Source: Amaurobius ferox
Lineage: Eukaryota > Arthropoda > Arachnida > Araneae > Amaurobiidae
Length of the DNA: 64,000 bases
Direction of reading: 5' to 3'
NCBI GenBank assembly: GCA_951213105.1
Contig: OX578147.1
Coordinates: 123,023,142-123,087,141 of the forward strand
Shown here piece after piece: positions 1-12,059 of the stretch. The translations under genes were made by a program, and so were the position numbers. A model generated the notes under the pieces. It ran no database searches. It saw only the letters and a list, made by a program, of their open reading frames with translations, and was not told the DNA's origin. The number at the start of each line of letters is the position of its first letter. The stretch's first letter is position 1.

Positions 1-2340
1 TTAGTAAGTCTCATGATGAGAATTCTAATTTTAAGGTTTCGTGGCATTATATAAAATGGAAAACAATAATAATTCGGAAAACAATAATGGTAACATTTAA
101 TATAACGAGGAAATTGCCATTATTTACCTAAGCTGTGAATGTTACTTTCATCAAAATATAGGACTGTTCTCTCGCAAGAAAACTCAAACATTCTCAATAA
201 ATTTATTGTTTTTGTACAGTTCTTGTGGAGTTTACTAAATTGCCGTATATACAGCAATAAGCCGTGAAGAATTGGCGCCCTCAAAGACGCCATACGGCGA
301 GATATTACTGCCATTATCGATGTTACATTAGCATGTGTCTTGGCATCGCCAATTTGCATGCTCGCTTACAAAGGTGCTTGAATGCTGGATGAGGTCATTT
401 ACAACATATGCTCGAGGCAGATTTTGTTTTGCAACATACAAGGTAAGTACAAGTCAATTTTCATAGGGAATCATACAAACATTAAAAAACTATTGAGGAA
501 TGTTTGAGTTTTCTAGCGAGAGAATCAAGCATTTGATTAACAGATAATCCAAATTGTTCACAGGCTGCTTCTCTAACTTAGAAAATAAACTTTTAAAAAA
601 AATTATACGAAATGTTTTAAGAGAATAACTTGAGTGCGGAATCTAAAAAATATAAATATTTCTTTATGAAATATTAATATATATATGAAAAATATGAATA
701 TTTATTTATAAAATATTAATATATATGAATGAATATATACTTTGGAGAATGCACGTAAACTCGTAATTTTGCTAACAAATTTCCAGAACTCGCCAAGTTG
801 TGGATATTTTTCAAATCTGGCGGCAGGATCACCGAATTGGTTACCAAGATCAAAAGAACTGGACCTTTGAATTATTACAATGATTGCATTTCAGATATTT
901 GTAACACTGCTCCTTTCTCCATCCAAATTTTTCTGAATTGTTATAGTTCTTTGGCAGAAACTTATTATATTTCCATATCTTTTACGTGTTCAAGGCGCAT
1001 TAACGCTTCATTTCACTAAAATTAATGAAATATGATTAGCATATTTGTCCTAATACCATAGCAACCCTTAAACACGTTGTCCTTGCTAAAGGAAATCTGA
1101 GTTTAGATTCATGTGACAAACTCAGAGTGTCCAAAAGCACCATTTAGAATTAAAAAAAAGAGAAAAGCTGCCATTTGAAATGCTGCTTATGGGTATTTAG
1201 CACGGCATGCAACTAATGGCATCCACCCATAAGATTATGATTATTTTATTTTACTTATCGTGATTGCTAGATGCTTGTCTGCACACAACCTACATTTGAA
1301 TTTCTCAAAATCCTTAACACGCAAAGAAGAAGAGTATTATGCTAAAAACGCTCGCTTTCTTGAAAATTCTTAAATAATACCACCGTAAAACTTAAATATC
1401 CATTTGACTACTAGGTTGATGGTATTTATTTTTTAATGCATTGCAAAATATTTGGACAGTGGAGTACAGTAGCGTGAGGGGAGAGGGGGGATAGCTGCAT
1501 AATTTAGTTTTTTGCAGTCATAATGTCTGGGTTGTGATAGTATGTGGTAAGATAAGCTGGTACTAACATATATCCCTAAATTAATTCAATATATGCACGA
1601 TCATTGAATGCAATAATTGATGCTCGAGAAATATCAACAAAATATTGAGGACTAATATTACTTCTATACAGGATTTTTAGAAAAGTCCCTTTACTTCCTC
1701 TAACTTTTAATCTCCGTGTCGTAACGTCAAGGAAGTAATGTGTACCTCTAAGAAAGTAATCCTGCGCAAATAAATGAACGTACTTATAGCGACCCTTAGT
1801 GGTGAAATACGGCACTTATAGAAACTTACTCAGAAACCAACATAGGTAGGAAAATACCCAAGAAAGATTGGTACTTATTTAGTTCTAAACGATACCTGTT
1901 CAAGCTAGCAGGGTAAATAAAGCAAAGCATCGTCAGGGTCTGTAATTCTGCATACTGTTCGAGATGCAATTTTGTTCCGAATACAGGTGCGCATCGTCTC
2001 TAATGGTGCACATTTTAAGCATTATGTACGTAGATTACTAGACAAATTAGTTGCACCTGCATTGCATAATATTTGCGTTACGTCGATATTGTCAGAAATG
2101 TTTACTACTTTCATATGCCTGGTCGTTTCTGTGTTTCTGTTGTATCATTTTGCACTATTTGAATACGGGTATTTCATTTTGTAATTGGATTTCCATGTCA
2201 ATCTCTGTTGGTTTCTTAGTATAAGTTCCGTATTTTGCAACTGGAGGCGCCACAAGCATGTTCAATCTACTATGTATTGCTATTTGCTTATAGGTACGCA
2301 TTACTTCCGTGGCGCTGTGATGCACGGTTTAAAAGTCTTA
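1..2340. other. AT-rich DNA without a recognisable gene
   Basis: I see no gene here. The longest open frames are 70-94 codons, with no start context, domain or splice structure that I recognise. Around 645-740 there is an imperfect TATTAATATATATGAA-type AT repeat. The stretch ends where the Tc1-like transposase remnant begins. Confidence 0.5.
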
Positions 2341-2369
2341 ACTGGTATAAGGGCTTTCCTGAGAACTAC

Positions 2370-3482
2370 ACTCAAGTGCCAAAAATCATGGTATACCTCT
2401 CCAATATCGTGTTGGACCTTCTTTAGCTCGGCAAACTGCAGCAACTTGACGTGGCGTGGACACATCTAGTCGGCGGAAGTCTCCAGGAGAAATGTTCAGC
2501 CATGCTGTCTCGATAGCAGCCCATAATTGCGTGGTTGTGGTAGGTGCTGGAATTTAGGTACGAATAGCTCTTTCGATCATATCCCAGGTATGATCCAAGG
2601 GGTTCGAGTCTGGCGATCTAGTTGGTCAAATCATGTGCTAGAATTGTCCAGAATGCTCCTCAAACCAATCGCAAGCAATATGGATCCAGCGACACGGAGC
2701 ATTAACATTCTGGAATATCCCATCGTTATTGGGGGCTGTGAAATCCATAAAATGCTTCAAGTGGCCACCAAATAGCTAAACATAGCTATTTCCTATCAAT
2801 GACCAGTTCAATTTAACCAGAGGACCCAATTCATGCCATGTAAACACTCGCCACACCACTATGAAACCACCACCAGCTTGCACAGTGCCTTGTTGACAAG
2901 TTGGATGAATAGCCTCATGAAGTTTGCGCCACAGCCGAACGCGACCATCAGCTCGTACCAACTGGAAACGTGACTCATCGGACCATGCTAACTTCTTCAA
3001 GTCATCTAGGGTCCATTGCATGTGTTCACGAGCCCAGGTGATGCGCTGAAGCCGATGATGTGCTGTGAGTGAAGGCACTCGAGTCTGTCTTCTGATGCCA
3101 TATTTCAACAGCGCCAAATTTCGCTGCACAGACCTCACAGATACACTGCTAGTACGTCCCCCATTCAATGTGGTAGTCAGTTGATGCAGTGTTGTTTGTA
3201 TGTTAGCATGGACGCTTCTGCTCAGACTTCTGATGGTCTCGATCATTCAGCAGATGTGGCCGCTGAGGTATAGCCACTGCTCTGTCCCTTGTAGGAAGTA
3301 ATGCCTTCCATGAGGTACTCTCGATATACCCTTGACACTGTCGAGCGAGAAATCTTCAAAGTCTTAACAACTTCTGGAATGATATTCCTCATGTGTCGAA
3401 CTCCAACTATCATTCCACGTTCAAACTCGGTTAATTCCCATCTGGCTGCCATTATCACGTCATCTAACGTTTCACAAGACAT
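2370..3482 (-). pseudogene. Tc1-like transposase pseudogene (DD34E-type family)
   Basis: Cut-and-paste transposase remnant, read on the minus strand from the start codon at 3482. The first frame (3482-3243) holds the paired helix-turn-helix DNA-binding part, with RWELTEFERG and the second helix ISRSTVSRVYREY. It stops at TGA overlapping the ATG at 3246, where the frame shifts. The second frame (3246-2776) contains the Tc1 linker SVRSVQRNL and the first catalytic Asp in LAWSDESRFQL. After a second frame break the protein continues below 2776: DWFEEHSGQF, then SPDSNPLDHTWDM, and the C-terminal KEGPTRYW near 2375. The second Asp motif (normally DDNA) is degraded, and the third acidic residue reads D in NPLDH. 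At least three in-frame stops lie after 2776. Full length for the family is about 340 residues, so the remnant is nearly full length but dead. I could not identify terminal inverted repeats with confidence. Confidence 0.9.
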
Positions 3483-4404
3483 TCAAGAGTTCAACAGATA
3501 ACATTGACAACCATCTGACTCTTTATACCCTTTTAAGGCAATGCAAGCGTCGCTTGTAAATTTGCATACTGCTATCCCATGAATTTTGCAGATGAGTGTA
3601 TATCGTACATGATACTATCATGATAACTTGTTATTTCAGTTTGTACACCTAAATGTCTACGAAATGTATGTAAGATTGTCCGGATTGACATCTGTATGAT
3701 TTCTCATATTTCCATTAAATACCCATTTTATTCTTCTGGGATAATATTTATGACAATTAGGTATATCAAATGTTTGGCGTACATCCAACGATACCATCAT
3801 GTAGTCCAGAAGTACGTGTTATCCCAGATTGGGTGCCGCTGTTATAAAACATGAATGACTATTACTGCAACATGATCAATACTAAAACCTTTCAGTCACG
3901 TGTAACTACTTCATTATGCAACTGCATATTAAATGTTTCATTCTAATTTTAAAATCATCTTATACAATTTAATTAAGACTGTTTTAAAACGGATATTTTT
4001 TTATTCAGTTAAAACATTCGCTTTTTATTCTGATATTCTTCTCGCATGAGTGCTGTGTTAGCTGTCAAATGAACTGACATCACAGAAGCAGATTAATTAG
4101 CTAAAATTGGAATGAAATTTTCTGAATGTAACATTTCTGAAAAGAACACATTTCTCCAAAGTTAATTTTGTTTGATTAATTGCTCAGCAGATGCAATTAC
4201 TTTTATTTCACCCAAAAAGTGTTAAAGTGACATTTAACATGGGATTCACGCGTAATATCTGTCACATCCATTTATAATACATGTGATTTATCCTATTTTA
4301 ATTATAATAAAATTAACTTCTCGTGAAAGCTAATTACTCGTAGTTGTACTTCGAAGATATGAATTATTTTTTACAGTGTACTCTTATGAACATCTAGTCA
4401 AAAA
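3483..4404. other. no gene seen
   Basis: AT-rich flank of the Tc1-like remnant. I see no coding sequence, RNA gene or clear repeat. If the Tc1-like element had a terminal repeat on this side it should lie near 3500-3700, but none stands out. Confidence 0.45.
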
Positions 4405-4409
4405 AAATC

Positions 4410-4646
4410 GTGACAGGATATGCGAATGAAGATTATTGCGAGATGATATTGTTATACGGCGAATTCAGAAGAAGCACTGTGGAAGCTGCACAGCAGTATA
4501 TCTTACTATTTCTTCAGCTGTTACCGCTATTTCCTACTGCTCTACGTTCACGTGAAGTGCTGGTAAAAGTGCAAGAGGAAGTTCATTCCTGCATATTAAC
4601 AAGTATTGTGGCAGATGGTGGTCATATTGAATATACCATACGTTAA
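4410..4646 (+). pseudogene. internally deleted DUF4817-type transposase remnant
   Basis: A 78-codon frame whose first 30 residues (TGYANEDYCEMILLYGEFR) match the DUF4817 helix-turn-helix head found at the N-terminus of many arthropod mariner/Tc-like transposases. The last 25 residues (VQEEVHSCILTSIVADGGHIE) look like the extreme C-terminus of the same proteins, where a VxxxxxxRxxxCIxxxGGHFE pattern is usual. The whole DDE catalytic core is missing between them, so this is most simply an internal-deletion derivative with both ends retained. The head assignment is by recollection of the family pattern. The C-terminal match is weaker. Confidence 0.55.
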
Positions 4647-4714
4647 ACTATAAGATACATAAATTGCATTTATATTAAATAAAATAATGATTTCTACTAA
4701 TTTGGTGATGGCTA

Positions 4715-4930
4715 CAACACAGTTTTTCCGTGGAATCATTAAGGTTCCGCGACTGCATTCCAAGGTTTCACAACGTGATAATTTAGTGAGAGTTTTCTTA
4801 AAAATTAAAAAAAAATGGGATGCATAATTTGCACTACATTGAGTATTTTCTCATTTTGAAGTTCCGCCACTAAGTTGAATTCCTAAAAGGGTTCCGTGAC
4901 CAAAACAATTTGAAAAACACCTATCTACAA
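4715..4930. mobile_element. possible hAT-like transposon fragment
   Basis: The stretch repeats the phrase GGTTCCGYGAC at both sides (near 4742 and 4890) and ends in CAATTTGAAAAACACCT. Ends like these, with a GGGTTCCGTGA core and a TTTGA(G/A)AAACAC flank, are common in non-autonomous hAT elements. There is no transposase and I see no target duplication. Confidence 0.3.
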
Positions 4931-4939
4931 CTTTCGAAT

Positions 4940-6060
4940 TGACTTTTCTTTCTGTACCTCTCATAGTTTTCGAGATAGAAGTGCAAACTTCCAAATTTTG
5001 ATGCCACTGGCGCTGCTGTCAATTTCATCTGTTAGCACATGATCACTTTACTTTACCAACACCTCACTTCAATAACTCTAGCTACTATCGTTCGGAACTT
5101 ATTTGGCCTACTTACAACTTTAAAAAGCACACTATATATCCGACCGCACATTCTATGTACCTTAGCCAATAGGCGAAGCGCGCGGTCCGGGTCATGGAAA
5201 AAGCACCCTATAGCATATAGTATTTACCGAAATCCCTATAAAGAGCTTTTCCAAAATTGGGTTCGCGATCAGGTTCATGGATTCAGATAACAATATCAAT
5301 TAACCGGTTTCGCATTTATTATATGACCATCATTATAGAATAACCGACACCTGTAATATCAGCAGGAAAGCCTCCATGTGTCCGGTTTGTTAATCTGAGG
5401 TTCACAATATTGTGGTACACAGCAAGTTTTCTTGCTAACATTGTTGGTATTGGCTATTCCATAATAAGCACAATAATAAGTGTATGCTAACCGCATGTGT
5501 ATAATATGCGCAAAACTAGTGCACGAATTCCTGTTAGTTGTAATGGGAGTGCGAAACTGTGGGAATACTTATAGACGAGTTATGTTAACATAATCTTAGC
5601 CATTGCAACCTGAGTTGAATTTTGAAGAAATGTGAAGCCATCTACGTGATAAATCTGAATTTGTCAATCCAAGGATTTAAAAGTTGCATCTTATATAATT
5701 TCCCTTGTCGAATCACATTTTCATCATCAGAACAATAATCGATTAACTTTGGCCACCCTCCCACCTAACTGACCACTCAAACTGCTGCTCATACCTCAGG
5801 GTGAGTCGATTGGTCTGGGTTTTTTACCTTCCCACCTTAAGAAATTATTCTGCCTCAATCCCCGAAGAAATTCTTAAAGCGGCACTCCTGGTCTCCATGG
5901 AGACTCGCTAATTTGTGGCACATATTAAATCATCTTACTGTCATTGCTTTTATTATCTATTCCATATTGCTATTATTATATCGACTATTCCATGCTAAGT
6001 GAATAATAGATTAAACATTTTATTAGGTCTATATCTGATTAGTAGCCTGGAAATAGTCTC
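4940..6060. other. no gene seen; contains an X-box-like palindrome
   Basis: Mixed-composition DNA without a convincing frame. A perfect 14-bp palindrome GTCTCCATGGAGAC at 5891-5904 fits the RFX X-box consensus RYYNYYATRRNRAC, but no gene is recognisable downstream. Confidence 0.4.
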
Positions 6061-6064
6061 ACTT

Positions 6065-6300
6065 AAAATTTAGTCTATGCTTGGAGTTTCTACGATCAGT
6101 GGTTCTCGAGATATTAGTAAAAAACGAAATTTTCGTTTGTTTCATTATCACGAGGGAACGGCTGAACCAAATTTGATAAAATTTTGTGGATAACCTTAAA
6201 ATAGCCCCCCCCCCCCATAAATTTAGGCCAGGCTTCGAGTATCTAAAATCAGGGGTTGTCGAGATATTAATGAAAAACGAAACTTTTCCCTAGGAGTTCT
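6065..6300 (+). repeat. two diverged direct repeats (about 165 bp period)
   Basis: The phrase GGAGTTTCTACGATCAGTGG, followed by TCGAGATATTAGTAAAAAACGAAA, near 6080 recurs near 6240 with about 80 percent identity. An 11-C homopolymer lies between the copies at about 6206. No coding content. Confidence 0.5.
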
Positions 6301-6739
6301 ACTCTCTAACTCCGTGGTTTATCCAAACGAAAAGCGTAAAATTCGATTGAAAGTGAATTAAAACTTTATGAGTTTGATGGGAGATTTTCTGTACTAATTA
6401 GTCACTTTCTGAAAACATGAATTGTTTGAAACGTGATTTAAATGGGAAATCTATCTCCATGGTTTAGTCTTTCACAAGCTTTTACTGAACACAGAAAAGT
6501 ATAAAGAAATGGTTATTTAATTTCGCAGTTTATGAGAAGGATTCTATCTTATATAATATTGCTCAGAAAAGCAATTAAATTAAATCTGTCTGTTAATTTT
6601 AAATATTGTTTTTTTTTATTTGAATAATAAATAAATGGATATAAAAATATATTTTAGTAAAGAACGATTTGATTTTTCTTATAGCATTTTTGACTGGATA
6701 ATATCAATTACGGTCTTCAGGTTTAAACGTTATTATTAT

Positions 6740-7110
6740 TGATATTTTTGGGGATTATTGATATTTTCAAGTTATTATGCAATTGTTTTATTACGACAAA
6801 AATTGTTTAAACTCATATTTGCACGTTGTACGAGTAATCTTCTACAAATACACGGGTATATCTTCTAATCTACGAGAATATAAGTAGTACAGGTATATTG
6901 GTATATGTTTTGATATATATTGGCATATATTGGAATCAATTACGACCGTCTGGTATAAAGAGTACGGAGATTATTGATATTTTCAATTTATTACGTCATC
7001 TCTTATTTTGGCAAATATTTTTGAGACTCATATTGTAATACGGGTAATCTTCTACTAAAACATTGGCATATTTTCTAATCTGCAACAATATAAGTAGTAC
7101 GGGGTTGCAT
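6740..7110 (+). repeat. diverged tandem duplication (about 200 bp units)
   Basis: Both 6745-6900 and 6960-7105 contain, in order, GATTATTGATATTTTCAA, a TTTATTACG-type stretch, ACTCATATT, GGTAATCTTCTAC and AATATAAGTAGTAC. This is an old head-to-tail duplication of non-coding DNA. Confidence 0.6.
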
Positions 7111-7868
7111 ACATTGATTCAATTCCTTTTTTCTTGTAAATTTGCTTACAAAAGGAGCCAGGATGTTTTATTCTTCAAATCTGCCCGTGAAGATAATTTT
7201 ACATAGTGAGAACAGATATTCTTAAACTTCTCTTTAGGAGCAATAAATTTAATATTTTAACAGAATGTGCACATGATTGCGAATTATAAGTTTCTTTATA
7301 TTATATACTCCGTTCGAAGAACGAGTATGCTGCTAGTCTAACCATAAAATGATAAACTTGGTAATTCTAAAATGATGATTAAGAAAACTAAAAAGTATTT
7401 TTAGAAAATATAAATTCTGAAGGATAAGATCATCATATTAATATAAAGAAAACCTTGTTATCTGAACCCGATCATAAACCATAACTTCAACCTCTCATAA
7501 TAGCTCATCAAGACAAGCTGTAAAGTTTCAGAATAAGGATTAACAAATGATCGAACACGTCTTGAACTGAATTTGGATTCAAAAAACGATCCGAACAAAA
7601 TGTTCAAAATCGTTTTTTCACGAATCTGGTAACCCCATTAATCGAAAACTCCTTTAAAATGTTTCGAACTTTATATGGAAGCGCAGTATATATTGTCGTT
7701 TCAATCGATAGTAGAACCATTTAACTTTCCACGACACGAAGGAAAAGAAATAAAAATATATGGGGTCTTAAAAATAGATCTTATTTGTGAATAAAGATAA
7801 TGCCAAAGTGATTTGTAAACCTTCAAATAGGTATAGTGTACTTGCAGTCGTGTGCTTGCTGTATTATT
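7111..7868. other. no gene seen
   Basis: AT-rich, with no frame over 60 codons and no feature I can name. The segment near 7560-7760 reads like low-copy repeat DNA but has no partner in the window that I could find. Confidence 0.4.
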
Positions 7869-8712
7869 ACTTTCCCTACATACATAGTATAATGTAAATG
7901 GAAAGTATTGTGACGGAGTCGAAAATTCTAATTCGAGTTTTCGACAGAAGAGTACGTTTCAAGCATCCCAGAACTCGAATCAAACGTACGTGTGCATGTG
8001 TGTGAATTCATGGATACGATATCTCACGAACGAATATAGCGTTTCGAATGTACTACGATCATTGGGATCCGTGGATATTGAAACCCCATTGATTTTAAAT
8101 GCGATTGAACATTTGGAAGACGCCCAAATTTTATAGAACGAATTTTTGAAAATTTAAAAAAAGTCAGGACATGCAATGATGTTAAATAAATAAGAATTGT
8201 ATACGTATTTTTTTATTCTAAAACGAATAGCAGACTTTAGAACGCTAACTTGAACTATTTGAGATATCGCGTTCGAGATATTCACGTTTTTTAAATAAAT
8301 GCATTTAAAACAATTAGCATAAAAATGAACATGATGCGTCTAATTTGGCGAAATATCGCTAACTTGGCGAATTTTTAAATGTGATGCCAAATTGGCGAAA
8401 ATGTCGCCAAATTCGCAAATCTAGCGCCAAATTGATGAGTTAATAAATAAAGCGTTTTAATATAATGAAGTATACATTTCTTAGGAGATGTTTGCAGTAC
8501 TTCAAATTGTCAAGTCACATTTACATGAACTATAAATTAATTTGGTACTTCAAATTAAAACATGTTGTCCCTCAGAAAAACACCAAATTCTCGGTGTGCT
8601 TTTTAACGTGTTAAACACTTTGCCGTGTATCTTACGCATCATTGTTTCTTATTGAAAGAAGTAAAGTGCTTGGCATTATAGTAAGGAAAGGCATGTGCTG
8701 CCCATATTTTCC
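7869..8712 (-). mobile_element. Helentron-like non-autonomous element, family A, copy 1
   Basis: On the minus strand this element starts near 8712 with ATATGGGCAGCACATG followed by TTTCCTTACTATAATG, and ends at 7869-7907 in a stem-loop (ACTTTCC paired with GGAAAGT). Just inside the 3' end is the family signature TCGAAAAC...CGAGTTTTCGAC and a short CA/TG tract. The middle has several GCCAAATT/TTGGCGA modules (8340-8430). The layout is an A-preceded TC 5' end, a subterminal inverted repeat, an internal microsatellite and a 3' stem-loop. That matches Helitron2/Helentron-derived HINE elements such as Drosophila DINE-1. The class is inferred from structure only; no Rep/helicase is present. Related copies: 33344-34248, 48199-49172 and the split copy at 17298/19795-20613. 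Confidence 0.5.
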
Positions 8713-9995
8713 TTTGTTACTATCATTATAATTACTTCATCTGGTCTTTTCAGAAAAAATTTTGCATAGGATAAATGTGCATAACTCTAAAATATATGTT
8801 CGCAACTGCACATACATGGTTCCTAAGAAAGTTAAGAACGCCAATAACTTAGTAAGGAAAGGTCCGAGAGCGTGCCCAATAAATCTATCTATAGTAAAGT
8901 GACCATGACCAATCGAATAAAAATGAATATAGCGCCTCTAGCGGAGAATTAAAGAAGTCAAGATAACGAACTCGGCAATAAAGCACTACAGAAGAAAAAT
9001 GTCAATTACAAAGTTTTGGAGGATTATATAATCTGAAAAAAAAAATCAACCGTAGTCTACGTTTATACGCACACTCTTAGAAGACCCTTGTAATCAGCTC
9101 AGATACAAGTGGAAACGCATCAGGAAAGCATGAAACACTTTTATGGAAAACAATAAATACCTGTCAAATAATATTATCAAAGACTGTAATGCCATGACAC
9201 CTGCAATGCATGTCAAAGAACGCTATGATTATCGTTCTCGAATTCAAATGCACTTTATTGGGGGCAGGGGCATTTTGAGCAATTGATTTCTGTGCATGCA
9301 AGTGTTGCTTATTTTAGCACTAGTGAGTACCTGTGCGAAATAATGAGAACATTTTTATTCGCTAAGAGTAAATAAATGTAACAGATATTTAAGTTTAATT
9401 TTTTCTATGTCAAAGATATCTTCAAAAAATTATTTTAGTATAAATTTTATATAGTATAATTTACCTTAGTAAAACGACTCAGAAAAAGATCTCATTAAAT
9501 CGGTTTTAATATTCTCTTCCTCGAGCGACCGAAGAATAACGACAGAAGCGGTAAGTGTTGGTTAAGTCTAATTGTACGCTTAATGAGAATCTTTTTTGAA
9601 CATATGAGACTTCTACTCTGGTTTAAGATTTAATGAATTAGCTAAAAGTTATAAAATAGGACAAAAATAGCGTGTATGAAGTATCATTATTGCAAAAAGT
9701 TATTTTAAAATGCCTTAATATCTTATTTTATCAACAGCGAATAACGTAAATAAACCCAAATCCTTGAACATGTGCATAGCAAAGCCTTCCTGTCATTCGG
9801 TAACCTATTATCACGTGCGTAACTTACTCACACGTATGATAATGTGCTGTCATTCTACCCTATCGACGTCACTAAACCTCCTTAGACGTCACTGGGTCCT
9901 GTGTACCCAGCACAATTCAAAATATACGCGCAAGTTGCTTACATCTCTATATTACCACTTCAAAATTACCAATCAATTTTTAACTAATTTTTTAA
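8713..9995. other. no gene seen
   Basis: AT-rich. The only longer frame (9764-10000, 78 codons) has no recognisable domain. GACGTCACT occurs twice near 9866-9893, just outside the inverted repeats of the THAP element. Confidence 0.4.
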
Positions 9996-10009
9996 CTTAA
10001 CTTACTGCG

Positions 10010-10520
10010 GTTTGGCAACTCCTCTCTAGGTCCTCCCTGGACTAAGGCTCCTCTATATACGAGCTGACTCATCAAACATATTGAAGTCCACCATAGCTTG
10101 AAGCGCAGTTCATTAGCATTAGCCCTATTCGTATTTTCACTTTAAGAAGTATAATGGAAATAATTATGGGTGGTTGTTCGGCACCGAACTGCTCTAATCA
10201 TTCTAGAAGGGGTTTTAGGCTATTTCGCTTTCCTAGAATCAAAGAAAGAAAAAAAAATGGCTAATAAATAATTGGATACCCGGTAAGGGAGCATACTTGT
10301 CCGAGCTAAGTTCTACAATGTTTTAATTGAAACTTCTTTTTTTATATAAAGTATTTATTTTAAACACTTATTTTAAATTTCTGTAACTGTAGTATGAAAC
10401 CCTGTGGGCTTTAATATGCTTGATAACTCAGCCTGTAGTAGAGGAGCACTACCCTGGACCGTGACGTCATGAATGACGAATTTCACTCACATGGATGTCA
10501 AGCTGCCAACTTTTTGATTA
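10010..10520. mobile_element. inverted-repeat element carrying a THAP-domain start (P-like candidate)
   Basis: Inverted repeats flank the THAP reading frame. The left arm (about 10010-10095) reads GGCAACTCC...GGCTCCTCTATA, GAGCTGACTCATCAAACATA and TTGAAGTCCACC. The reverse complement of the right arm (about 10515-10400) reads GGCAACTAATC, GTGCTCCTCTACTACAGG, CTGAGTTATCAAGCATATTA and AAGCCCACA. The arms are diverged but collinear over about 80 bp. A THAP domain between inverted repeats is the plan of P-element-type transposons, so I infer an internally deleted relative or a foldback derivative. No RNase H-like transposase core is present. Confidence 0.5.
10154..10330 (+). pseudogene. THAP-type zinc-finger N-terminus, frameshifted
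   Basis: THAP domains are C2CH zinc-dependent DNA-binding modules, found at the N-terminus of P-element transposases and of host regulators. From ATG 10154 (a second in-frame ATG at 10166 fits better) the frame gives GGCSAPNCSNHSRRGFRLF, with the CxxxxC pair and the RxFRFP helix entry, then KERKK. The 9-A run at 10249-10257 then throws the frame off. One extra base would restore WLINNW, the expected THAP tryptophan region, so the break is a one-base loss or a read error in the homopolymer. The late C..H pair is not seen. The frame ends shortly after GAG-CTAAGT near 10303, which resembles a mutated splice donor. No other exon is recognisable downstream. Confidence 0.65.
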
Positions 10521-10989
10521 GTTGCCAGACTTACTGCCCAACCTTATATTAAAGAACCTTGAGACGGATATTTTAGTGCTCTTCAGCGAGGAATAGCCAA
10601 TCATTGCAATGGCAGCAAGAAAGTTCCCTTGCTGGTATTACAAACATCAGCTATTCCGTCTTGAAGAAGCGTTCAAAACGAGAAACATTTGCTAATATCT
10701 GAAATAAGAGCACGATTTAGAAGAGTTAAAGCTTCTATAGATAACTTGCAGCTGTGGGAACATACTTAATTGGATTTCTTTACATCGATTCTTATTCACA
10801 CGTGAGTTGTTTTGACCAAGGGCGTTGTTCAATTTAAAAATATTCCCAACCATCATGCATGCATGAATGCATGCATACTAAGAGCTTATCACACATATTC
10901 GGAATTCAAATATGGCTCCTATGGATCTATTTGACAAAAGTCATAAAAAAATTAGTGCTTTTGCGCTAAATTTTTGTCGTCAAGATTGT

Positions 10990-11392
10990 ATACCTGTCAC
11001 CAAATGTGGCAAACAGATATTACTTTTTGTAAAGAAGGCTTAAATCTAATATTTCCAATTTCCAGAATTATTCTTCAAGCTTACATGCGAGTTTAAACTC
11101 ATATTTCCTGATCGTATGAAGTTATATAAAATGTGTATACTTCATATACTTAAATAATTGTTCAACTTAAATTTCAAACTGGGTGAGATATCTGTCACCA
11201 AATGTGACAAACAGATATTACTTTTTGTAAAGACGACTTAAATGTTAAATGTAATATTTCCAATTTCCAGAATTATTCTTCAAGCTTACATGCGAGTTTA
11301 AACTCATATTTCATGATCGTATCAAGTTATATATAATGTGCATACGCCATATACCTAAATAATTGTTCAACTTAAATTTCAAACTGGGTGAG
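10990..11392 (+). repeat. tandem duplication, two units of about 200 bp
   Basis: 10990-11187 and 11188-11392 are head-to-tail copies of about 90 percent identity. Each begins ...CTGTCACCAAATGTG(G/A)CAAACAG, includes TTCCAATTTCCAGAATTATT and ends AATTTCAAACTGGGTGAG. The second copy has a small ATGTTAAATG-type insertion. Non-coding. Confidence 0.85.
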
Positions 11393-12050
11393 GGTCCAAA
11401 CTTTGCTACATAATTTAAGAAAATTTTCGTATTTACATAATTATGTAGTTTTTACCTTAAAACTCTGCAAACTTTTGAATAATTCTGATTTTTTTTCTTG
11501 TTTGTTAGTTTTATATAAGAATGTTCCCCAGATGAGGAAGATTATACATTCAGGGAACGAAAGTTCGTTATCTCGTTCGCTAAGAAACAGCGTAAATAGG
11601 ATGGAAAAAAAAGGTATTACCTTGGGATAACAGAACTGTAATTCTTATAATTCGAGTTGGTTTTCCGAAAAATAATTCTGTTTTGAGTAAAAACATGTTA
11701 GAGTTGTAATTAGACCCATGCATCACTCCTGGCAAGCTCAGTGTCGTTTCATGTTATTTTGCTATTCGGGATAGCAGAACATGCTCTTCAATATTTATGT
11801 TGTTTTATCTCATGATGTTGGAAACGTTTGATAATTTATAACTCCATTATAAATTCCAAAATGTTGTTTATAAATGTTAGAAGAAATAAATTAACTTCTC
11901 TCATAAGAAGGAAGTTTCTGGTGTACACATTTCAAAATCTCATCTCATGTGCATACATTATTGTAAGACGAATTTAACTTTAACTATTAGTTTATTTTTG
12001 GAATATACTGTAGTTATTTGCAAGAGAAGTATGCGATCCATTGCTAATAC
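11393..12050. other. no gene seen
   Basis: AT-rich. The 80-codon frame at 11388-11630 starts inside the preceding duplication and has no recognisable domain. Confidence 0.4.
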
Positions 12051-12059
12051 ACAGTAGAA

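Noticed and set aside
2185..2775. Plus-strand frames of 63-94 codons over the Tc1-like remnant
   Set aside because: They are antisense shadows of the transposase C-terminus read on the minus strand.
10300..10312. Splice donor at the end of the THAP frame
   Set aside because: The site reads CTAAGT, not GTAAGT, so it is not a usable donor as it stands. I kept it only as a note.
10855..10880. CATGCATGCATGAATGCATGCAT palindrome as a regulatory site
   Set aside because: Simple alternating sequence with no gene nearby.
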